Source: Pseudomonas sp.
Lineage (GTDB): Bacteria; Pseudomonadota; Gammaproteobacteria; Pseudomonadales; Pseudomonadaceae
Direction of reading: 5' to 3'
Length of the DNA stretch: 7,133 nt
Assembly: GCA_003525045.1 (NCBI GenBank)
Contig: DQGF01000447.1
Location: forward strand, 9,642-16,774
Within the stretch, counting starts at the first letter, position 1; every line of letters starts with the position of its first letter. A model generated the notes under the pieces. It did not search any database and had not been told where the DNA came from. It saw nothing but the letters and a program-made list of their open reading frames with translations. A program made the translations under genes and the position numbers. This document shows positions 1 to 6,208 of the stretch, one piece after another.

Positions 1-3000
1 ATTCGCGATGCGCTCGCCAAGCTCGCACCCGCCGCGCCGGCTGACCCCGCTGCTTTGCAAACGTTATTTGTCAGCGCCTTGGCCGCTGCGACTCGCGCCA
101 GCGCCAATGTCCTGGCGCCCGCGCTCACCAGCACGGGAATACTGCCGCTGCCTGCCACAACGATCGCGCAGTTGCTCGCGCAGACGAATGGCGTGGACCC
201 GACACAATTCCAGCCGCTGGTGGACGGGCTCACGCGCGTCGCGAAGGCAGCCGCGTTGTTCAATGCACTAAGACCGACTGCGTCGACCTTTTCGTTCCTG
301 ATACAGAACGCGACCTCGTTCAACTGGTTGAACCCGGCCGCGCTGCCGCTGTCCCCACCTGCCGGCACTCTCTATCTTCCCTTCGAACGGCTGCTACAGG
401 CGCTGCAACTCAACCGCCGCCAGACGGCGAGCGCGCCCAGATTGTTCGATGTGTTGGGCAGTTGGGTGCTCGCGTTGCCCGCTGACGTGGCCGGCGCCAT
501 TGGCAATGAGGCAGGCGCCCTGGCCGCAGCCCTGAATACGAGCATCACTGATCTTACCGTCCTGGCCAACGCACTGGCGGCGAAGACGCCCACTCTGAAT
601 GTGGGCACCCAGGCCGGAACGCTCGCCGACATGGGCATGCTCACGGCGATCGGCACGGCGCTCGACGCAACGGCGCATTATCACATCGGGTCTGCCGCGC
701 TGCTTCAACTGGCAGCCGCGCCGCCGACCGTCGAGTCCGCATCTGCCGCCATGGGCATCTTCCAGTCCCTTTACGCCCCTTCGGCATGGCTTTGCGCCGT
801 GCAGCCCGTGGAAGACAAACTGCGCGAACTGCGCCGCGATGCCTTGGTGGCTTACCTCATCGGTCCAGGGCCGGCCGTCGCGCTGACGCCGCCGCTGCTC
901 AGCAGCGACGATATTTTCAATTACTTTCTCATCGACCCTGGAATGTGCGCGTGCGGCATCACGACGCGACTGCTGGAGGCATCGCTGGCCGTGCAGCAAT
1001 TCGTGCAGCAATGCTTCCTCGGCCTGGCCGCTGGCGTCTCGGTGGATTCGAGCGTCGATCCGGGCTGGAACCAATGGCCGTGGATGAGCCAGTTCAGGCT
1101 CTGGCAGGCCAACCGCCAGGTGTTCCTGTACCCCGAGAACTATCTGCTTCCCGAGCTGCGCACCGAGCGGTCGCCGTTCTTTTTCGAGCTCGAGAACGAA
1201 CTCAAGCAAAGCAACTGCGACACCGATGCGACCACTGCGGCGTTGGAGAACTATGTGCGCAAACTGGTAGAAGTCAGGAACCTGACCGTCGCCGCGCACT
1301 ATCGCGAGACTCGCGCCGACGGATCCCGGGTATTGCATGTGTTCGCGCGCACCCGCGGCGCGCCGCCGAAGTGGTACTACCGCCGCCGCGCCGAGGGATC
1401 GCCAGGCAGCGGAGTCTGGAGCGCATGGCAGGCGCTGAACCTGGATATCGCGTCGGATCAAGTCGTGCCGCTGGTGTGGGACCAGCGACTGCATCTGGTC
1501 TGGCCGATCTTCAAGCAGACTTCGGAGAAGGCAGGCACCCAAAGCATACCGACGTCCAATAACGGGGCGCCAACGCCCTCTTCCGCACCGGCAGCCAAAA
1601 AATTCTGGTCCATCGAATTCGCGATGAGCGAGTTGAGTGCGGGGCAATGGCAGGCCAAGCGCATCTACGCCGAAAAAAGTTATGTCCAGACCGATAACCC
1701 GGCGCTCGACTTCACCTTCCGCGCCTTCGCGGACGCGCAGTCGACTCTGCAACTGGAGGTCTACCTGAGTGTGCATTGGGTCAACTATGGCACCTGGTCC
1801 AGTGTCCTGGTATGCACCGGCCAGTTGCCCATGCCGGATTCAGCGCTGAACGTTTATTCGCAGAACTCTCTGCCCGCCGCCTCTGCCGTCGATCTGTCCC
1901 AGGAACCCAGCTACGCGCTCATCACGCAAAAATACCAGTTTCCGAACACCTTGGTGACGGCCGCCAACTACAGGTTCCGGGGCCAGGATCTATGCAGCTA
2001 CGGTCCCCATCCGGGGCCGGTCAACCCCCTGACGGTGCTGGCCCTGGCCGCAAGCCACAGCGCCCCGGTGGCACTGACCCTGCTGGACACCATCGACAGC
2101 CAGCGTGTCGTGGTTCCGATGCAGGACCGGGTGTTCGATTCCGCGGATCCGTTCTTCGCCGCCGATTCGTCGCGAACGTTCTTCGTCTTCCCGCATTACT
2201 ACACCGTGTCCAGCTCGCCGCAGGAACTCGACGATCTCGCCTACATCCCGCAGTGGACGACGAGCTATGCGTTTACCCCTTTCTATCACCCCTACGCGCG
2301 TACATTCCTTCGCGAACTGGAGATTGGTGGCACCGACCGGCTGATGTTGCGCAAGCTGCAGATCGATCCGCAAACGGTACGCGGACAGGGCAATTTCGAC
2401 TTCGCGACAGCGTACCAACCGCAACCCCCGGTCATGACACCCTATCCCCAGGAGGAAGTCGATTTCAGCGTATCGGGTGCGTACTCCCTCTACAACTGGG
2501 AGCTTTTCTATCATGCGCCGATGTTCGTGGCCACGCAGTTGATGCGCAACCAGCAACACGAGCATGCCATGCAATGGCTGAAGTACATCTTCGATCCGAC
2601 CGACCCGAACCCCGCGCCGGTACCGGGACACTTCTGGCGCACACGGCCGTTCTACGAAATGAATGCCGACAATTGGCTGGCACAGCAGATCCAGCACATC
2701 CTGGCGACACTGGCGGCCAATGCACAGCAAGGCACCTCGGACCCGGACACCGCCGCCGCGCTCCAGGACTGGCTGGCGCACCCTTTCGATCCCCACCGCA
2801 TCGCCCGGTTGCGCATCGGCGCGTACGCCAAGGCGACTGTCATGAGGTTCCTCGACAACCTCATTGCCTGGGGTGACTCGCTGTACGCCCAGTACACCAT
2901 GGAAAAGGTTGCACAGGCCGAGCAGCTCTATGTTTTCGCCAACCTGATCCTGGGCCCCCGGCCCGAGCAGGTGCGCCTGCGCGACGGCGATTTCGCCACC

Positions 3001-5361
3001 AGGCCGGACGCCACGACCTACGCCGCCATCCAGGGCGCATTGGACGAATTCTCCGATGTGCTGGTCGCCATCGAGAATGTGATCGCGGCGCCGACCCCGG
3101 CGCTGGAAACCCTCGACGCCGTGAGCGAGGCTGCGGACCTGCCGCAGATATCCACGCTGTTTTTCTGCATACCGCCGAACGATCAGCTGCTGGCCTATTG
3201 GGACACGGTCGCCGACCGCCTGTACAAGATCCGCCATTGCCTGAACCTGCAGGGCGTTGCCCAGCCGTTGCCGCTGTACGCCCCGCCGATCAATCCTTTG
3301 CAACTGATGGGAGGGCAAGCCGCTTACGGCACCGGAACGATCGGTGCAGCAGCGGCATTCACGCCGGTGTACCGGTTCCCCGTCTACTTGGAACGCGCCC
3401 TGGAGTTGACCAACGATGTGCGCTCCTACGGCGCTAGCGTGCTGGCGGCATTGGAAAAAAAGGATGCCGAGGCGCTCGGCGTGTTGCGCGCCAATCAGGA
3501 CATCGACATCCAGACGCGGCTGCTCGACATCAAGACCCGGGCTGTGGCGGAGGCCGAGGGCCAAGTCACGGCCCTGCAGAATCAGAAAGCCACGGTCCAG
3601 ATTCGCCACGACTTTTATGCAGGCATCGAATTCATGAATGCATGGGAAGTTGCGGCGAGTGCAATGCAGATCCAGGCAGCGATTATCAATGGCATGGCGG
3701 TGCCACTGGACCTCACCGCGAGCGTCGCCCACCTGACTCCGGAAATGACCTTCGGCGCGACGGGTTGGGCAGGCAGTCCGACCTCGCTGGTCAAAGTAAG
3801 CGGCGACCAGGTGGCGGCATCGCTCGCGTCCTCGGCAAGCGCCCAGCGCGCAATTGCCGGCGTCATCAACGAGGTCGCTGGAATGACAGCGACCCTGGGC
3901 GGCTACCAGCGCCGCATGGACGAATGGAACTTGCAAAAAGATCTCGCCGCCGCGGAGCTGATTCAGCTCGACAGCCAGATCGCCACGGCCAACGATCGGC
4001 TGGTGATGGCCAACAGCGAAGTCGACCTGCAGACGCGACAGATCGCCAACGCCCGCGCCGTAGGCGATTTCCTGAACGAAAAATATACGAACGAGCAGTT
4101 GTACGACTGGATGCTGACGCAGCTCACGACTGTGCACACACAGGCCTACCAGCTTGCCTTCGCCCACGCCCAGCAGGCCCAGGCCGCCTATCAGTACGAA
4201 CTCGGCAGCCAGGACTCCTTCGTCCAGTTCGGTTACTGGGATACCCAACTTAAAGGGCTCACGGCCGGGGAAAGCCTGCTCTTCGATTTGCGCCGGATGC
4301 AGGCCCGATACCTGCAAGCCAATACGCGCGAGATCGAGCTGGTCAAGCATGTCTCGCTGGCGCTGACGCAGCCCGTAGCCCTTGTGCAATTGCTCCAGAC
4401 GGGCATTTGCGACGTCGCACTGGACGAATCGCTGTTCGATCGCGATCACCCCGGACAGTATTTCCGCCGGCTGCGTTCGGTTGCACTCACAGTGCCGTGC
4501 GTCACCGGTCCCTACAGTGGCGTCAACGCCAACTTGACACTCGCGCAGGCCAAAGTTCGCGTGCAGCCGCCAACTGCGCCGTACACACCTGCACTGGCGC
4601 GGGATGCGGCCACGGCCCCGGCGTTTGCGGCCAGCCTGCCTGCTGCCACTGCCAGCATCAGCACGAGTCATGGCCAGAACGATGCGGGCCTGTTCGATGT
4701 GAACCTGCACGACGAGCGCTGGTTGCCATTTGAAGGCCAAGGTGCAATCAGTACATGGACCCTGGAGCTCGATCCTCGCGACAACGGCTTCGATGTCTCC
4801 ACCATCACCGACGTCGTCCTGCACTTACACTATTCAGCGCGCTCGGCGGGTGGTGACCCACAGGCGGTACGCCAGGCGCTCAAGCCTTTGGGCCCGCGGC
4901 AGTTTCTCCTGAGCGTGCGCAGCAGTTTCAGCGACGCCTACTACGCCTTTTTCAATCCCGCCGATCCCGAGGCCACGCAGCAGGTGCTCACGTTGCCACT
5001 GCTGGCCAATGTCTTCCCGTTCTCAAATCTGGGCGCGGCATCCATCACCGATATTTCGATCAACATGATGCTGACCGAGGTGCCGCCAGCCGGCACCCAG
5101 ATCGCCAACGCCACGTTCGGGCCAACCGGCGGCACCTCTATTTCCGTGTCAATCAGCCAGGTGCCGCCAGCGTCTGGCGGCGGCCCCGTCGCGGCGCTTG
5201 GCGTCGTCACGGGCCAGTCAGGACAGCCTGGCTCCTTCACGATGAGCGTGCCCGAGTCCGGCATTGCGCCGGCGATCGCCATCACGACCAATGGACACGC
5301 ACGCCTGGACGCCTCGCAGTACAACGACATCCTGCTGATCGTCAGCTACGAGATCGTCTGA
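1..5361 (+). CDS. Tc toxin A subunit (TcA, TcdA/TccB-like), 5'-truncated by window edge
   Basis: TcA forms the pentameric bell that binds the target cell and injects its central channel through the membrane to deliver the TcB-TcC cargo. The frame is open from base 1, so the TTG at 55 is only an internal codon; about 1786 residues are present. Family members are usually near 2300-2500 residues, so several hundred N-terminal residues lie upstream. Seen in order: Ala-rich helical shell (1-1000); WMSQFRLW (1081-1104) and YPENYLLPEL (1129-1158); a neuraminidase-like region with YYRRR (1375), VWDQRL (1474) and FWSIEF (1603); RTFFVFP (2173) and FTPFYHPY (2272); YNWELFYHAP (2491) and WLKYIFDPTD (2575); LAYWDTVADRLYKIRH (3190-3237); long heptad-like helices of the pore domain (about 3500-4100); LYDWM (4099), FVQFGYWD (4219) and PCVTGPY (4495-4515); TcB-binding domain with DERWLPFEGQGAISTW (4711-4758) and DVVLHLHYSAR (4810-4842); end DILLIVSY. 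These are TcA family hallmarks recalled from known members. The C terminus is intact and no frameshift is seen. Confidence 0.95.
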   Translation: MRDALAKLAPAAPADPAALQTLFVSALAAATRASANVLAPALTSTGILPLPATTIAQLLAQTNGVDPTQFQPLVDGLTRVAKAAALFNALRPTASTFSFLIQNATSFNWLNPAALPLSPPAGTLYLPFERLLQALQLNRRQTASAPRLFDVLGSWVLALPADVAGAIGNEAGALAAALNTSITDLTVLANALAAKTPTLNVGTQAGTLADMGMLTAIGTALDATAHYHIGSAALLQLAAAPPTVESASAAMGIFQSLYAPSAWLCAVQPVEDKLRELRRDALVAYLIGPGPAVALTPPLLSSDDIFNYFLIDPGMCACGITTRLLEASLAVQQFVQQCFLGLAAGVSVDSSVDPGWNQWPWMSQFRLWQANRQVFLYPENYLLPELRTERSPFFFELENELKQSNCDTDATTAALENYVRKLVEVRNLTVAAHYRETRADGSRVLHVFARTRGAPPKWYYRRRAEGSPGSGVWSAWQALNLDIASDQVVPLVWDQRLHLVWPIFKQTSEKAGTQSIPTSNNGAPTPSSAPAAKKFWSIEFAMSELSAGQWQAKRIYAEKSYVQTDNPALDFTFRAFADAQSTLQLEVYLSVHWVNYGTWSSVLVCTGQLPMPDSALNVYSQNSLPAASAVDLSQEPSYALITQKYQFPNTLVTAANYRFRGQDLCSYGPHPGPVNPLTVLALAASHSAPVALTLLDTIDSQRVVVPMQDRVFDSADPFFAADSSRTFFVFPHYYTVSSSPQELDDLAYIPQWTTSYAFTPFYHPYARTFLRELEIGGTDRLMLRKLQIDPQTVRGQGNFDFATAYQPQPPVMTPYPQEEVDFSVSGAYSLYNWELFYHAPMFVATQLMRNQQHEHAMQWLKYIFDPTDPNPAPVPGHFWRTRPFYEMNADNWLAQQIQHILATLAANAQQGTSDPDTAAALQDWLAHPFDPHRIARLRIGAYAKATVMRFLDNLIAWGDSLYAQYTMEKVAQAEQLYVFANLILGPRPEQVRLRDGDFATRPDATTYAAIQGALDEFSDVLVAIENVIAAPTPALETLDAVSEAADLPQISTLFFCIPPNDQLLAYWDTVADRLYKIRHCLNLQGVAQPLPLYAPPINPLQLMGGQAAYGTGTIGAAAAFTPVYRFPVYLERALELTNDVRSYGASVLAALEKKDAEALGVLRANQDIDIQTRLLDIKTRAVAEAEGQVTALQNQKATVQIRHDFYAGIEFMNAWEVAASAMQIQAAIINGMAVPLDLTASVAHLTPEMTFGATGWAGSPTSLVKVSGDQVAASLASSASAQRAIAGVINEVAGMTATLGGYQRRMDEWNLQKDLAAAELIQLDSQIATANDRLVMANSEVDLQTRQIANARAVGDFLNEKYTNEQLYDWMLTQLTTVHTQAYQLAFAHAQQAQAAYQYELGSQDSFVQFGYWDTQLKGLTAGESLLFDLRRMQARYLQANTREIELVKHVSLALTQPVALVQLLQTGICDVALDESLFDRDHPGQYFRRLRSVALTVPCVTGPYSGVNANLTLAQAKVRVQPPTAPYTPALARDAATAPAFAASLPAATASISTSHGQNDAGLFDVNLHDERWLPFEGQGAISTWTLELDPRDNGFDVSTITDVVLHLHYSARSAGGDPQAVRQALKPLGPRQFLLSVRSSFSDAYYAFFNPADPEATQQVLTLPLLANVFPFSNLGAASITDISINMMLTEVPPAGTQIANATFGPTGGTSISVSISQVPPASGGGPVAALGVVTGQSGQPGSFTMSVPESGIAPAIAITTNGHARLDASQYNDILLIVSYEIV

Positions 5362-5363
5362 TG
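5350..5363 (+). promoter_or_regulatory. Stop/start overlap (TGATG) coupling TcA and nucleotidyltransferase translation
   Basis: The TGA of the toxin gene (5359-5361) shares its last base with the ATG of the next gene (5361-5363). Only a weak purine stretch (ACGAGA, 5348-5353) precedes the ATG, so initiation probably depends on ribosomes terminating on the toxin message. The overlap is seen directly; coupling is inferred. Confidence 0.75.
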
Positions 5364-5738
5364 CTTAGCGACGCAGACATTCAGCGCATCGTTTCGCGCA
5401 TCGTCGAAGGGTGCCAGCCCATCGCGGCCGGCACCTTTGGTTCGTACGCGGTCGGGCTCGCTCGCGAGGACAGCGACCTGGACGTGTTCGTCATCCAGCG
5501 CACTACACTTGCAAAGTCAGCGCGACGCAGATCGATCTGTCGGCATTTGTTCGGTGTCATGCACCCGCTCGACGTCCATGTGTTCACGCCGGAGGAGTTC
5601 GAGGCCGATGCGCGAGAGGAACTGTCATTCGCTTGGGTCATCGCGAAACAGGCCCGCGTGTACTATTGGACCGCGGAGGCGGCGATGCAGGTTCCGGCAT
5701 TGCACGTGGCCGAAAACAAATTGAGAGCCAATGACTGA
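5361..5738 (+). CDS. Minimal nucleotidyltransferase (MNT-type, Pol beta superfamily)
   Basis: This is a 125-residue protein with the nucleotidyltransferase fold signature: GS at residues 27-28, SDLD at 38-41 and a third acidic residue in HPLDVHVF (D71). D39, D41 and D71 would be the metal-binding triad, and all three are present, so the enzyme is predicted to be active. PLDVHVFTPEEFE resembles the usual third-strand region of bacterial NTP_transf_2 proteins. Such proteins transfer a nucleotide from an NTP to a protein or small molecule; many act as antitoxins to HEPN RNases, but no HEPN gene lies next to this one. The ATG at 5361 is preferred because the fold begins about 20 residues later and the overlap with the TcA stop is typical of an operon. 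The substrate is unknown. A link to the toxin (modification, immunity or regulation) is only suggested by position. Confidence 0.85.
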   Translation: MLSDADIQRIVSRIVEGCQPIAAGTFGSYAVGLAREDSDLDVFVIQRTTLAKSARRRSICRHLFGVMHPLDVHVFTPEEFEADAREELSFAWVIAKQARVYYWTAEAAMQVPALHVAENKLRAND

Positions 5739-5835
5739 AGGCATTGCGCACGTGTAGTCCTGGAAACAGGCTATTCCCCCCAAGAAATTCACAGCATCCT
5801 GTGGGGTGCGGATGATTGGCCCGCTCCCTCAGCAA

Positions 5836-5896
5836 AGACGCCCCCAAAATCACCAGTCGATACAAACCTTTATGTCTGCTGACATGGGAGGCGTCT
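5836..5896. repeat. Imperfect 10-bp inverted repeat enclosing a second hairpin
   Basis: The left arm AGACGCCCCC (5836-5845) pairs with the right arm GGAGGCGTCT (5887-5896), with a single C-A mismatch. Inside, ATGTC-TGCT-GACAT (5872-5885) is a perfect 5-bp stem with a 4-base loop that abuts the right arm, so the two could stack. No T-tract follows on either strand, so it does not look like a standard terminator. It may be a recombination site, the remnant of a small mobile element, or a chance structure in the 3' region of the toxin transcript. Confidence 0.5.
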
Positions 5897-5910
5897 GAGT
5901 GAGAACGTCA

Positions 5911-6084
5911 TTAGCGCAAATTAAGCCAGTTTGGAACGCTCGAACTCATGGCGACACAGCTCGCGTATCGCTTGCAGGCCTTGACGCTTGCCGTTTCAGG
6001 CGGCACCGAAATCTGCACTGTCAATATCAGGAAAAACAGGATCAACAAAGGAACGTAGTAGGCAAAAAGGCTTTTTATTTTCAT
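5911..6084 (-). CDS. Possible small single-pass membrane protein (57 aa), unrecognised
   Basis: From the ATG at 6084 the frame gives a basic start (MKIK), then a strongly hydrophobic segment (AYYVPLLILFFLILTVQI, residues 8-25), then a short tail with two cysteines (residues 36 and 43). A GAGAG sequence sits 8 bases before this ATG and could serve as a weak ribosome binding site. An in-frame ATG at 6099 has its purine run only 2 bases away and is less likely. The gene would lie 125 bases beyond the Rieske stop in the same direction. Its first half lies in AT-rich DNA unlike the flanks, and its last ~25 residues are composed differently, so it may be a chimera formed at a junction, or not a gene at all. 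I do not recognise a family. Confidence 0.3.
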   Translation of the reverse strand: MKIKSLFAYYVPLLILFFLILTVQISVPPETASVKACKRYASCVAMSSSVPNWLNLR

Positions 6085-6138
6085 TGTCAGTGCTCTCATG
6101 ACCTTTAATTCGGACCTGGACTATTGCCGTGACATCAG

Positions 6139-6155
6139 AGGGGCGGTGGGCCCCT
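6139..6155 (-). terminator. GC-rich hairpin downstream of the Rieske gene, no T-tract
   Basis: AGGGGC and GCCCCT form a perfect 6-bp stem around a 5-base loop, 53 bases past the stop of the minus-strand oxygenase. No run of T follows on the minus strand, so it cannot be called an intrinsic terminator with confidence. It could instead protect the 3' end of the mRNA or be chance. Confidence 0.25.
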
Positions 6156-6208
6156 GCGATGGCGCATTCGAGTTACCGACGCTGGCCTCTCGAAGCATCC
6201 CATTCCTT

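Larger units (their letters stand above)
5739..6208. other. Gap of ~470 bases between convergent gene units; possible recombination junction
   Basis: No gene in this gap can be called with confidence. It contains a small hairpin with a GAAA loop (CCTG-GAAA-CAGG, 5759-5770) just past the nucleotidyltransferase stop, without a T-tract; another small hairpin (CACAG-CATC-CTGTG, 5790-5803); a long inverted repeat (5836-5896); a possible small minus-strand membrane protein (5911-6084); an AT-rich patch at 6001-6110; and a GC-rich hairpin (6139-6155). On the minus strand, 5921-5995 also reads as a short protein-like tail ending HEFERSKLA followed by a stop, in a different frame from the small membrane ORF. 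No canonical rho-independent terminator with a T-run was found for either flanking gene. Confidence 0.6.

Noticed and set aside
55..57. TTG as the start of the toxin gene
   Set aside because: The frame is open to base 1 with a similar Ala-rich composition, and TcA proteins are several hundred residues longer, so the gene begins upstream of the window.
394..1776. 460-codon minus-strand open frame
   Set aside because: It is also antisense to the conserved TcA region (YPEN block and neuraminidase-like domain), has low-complexity composition and no ribosome binding site was evident.
1776..2876. 366-codon plus-strand open frame in another phase
   Set aside because: It is an out-of-phase shadow of TcA, with Arg/Pro/Gly-rich translation and no domain.
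1990..4824. 944-codon open frame on the minus strand, antisense to the toxin gene
   Set aside because: The plus strand carries unmistakable TcA motifs across the whole span. The antisense frame gives Arg/Gln/His/Val-rich sequence with no recognisable domain, as expected from the complement of a GC-rich gene.
5759..5770. CCTG-GAAA-CAGG hairpin as a terminator for the toxin operon
   Set aside because: It has a four-base-pair stem and no T-tract follows.
5836..5896. Integron attC site
   Set aside because: The nested palindrome is of suitable size but lacks the conserved GTTRRRY and RYYYAAC core sequences at its ends.
5942..6057. Plus-strand frame reading ELMATQLAYRLQAL, reminiscent of a DUF2924-like segment
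   Set aside because: The similarity covers only about a dozen residues and no conserved extension is present on either side.
6064..6080. AAAAAG/CTTTTT palindrome resembling a terminator
   Set aside because: The arms are separated by a single base, which cannot form a hairpin loop. They are simply the Lys and Phe codons of the small membrane ORF.
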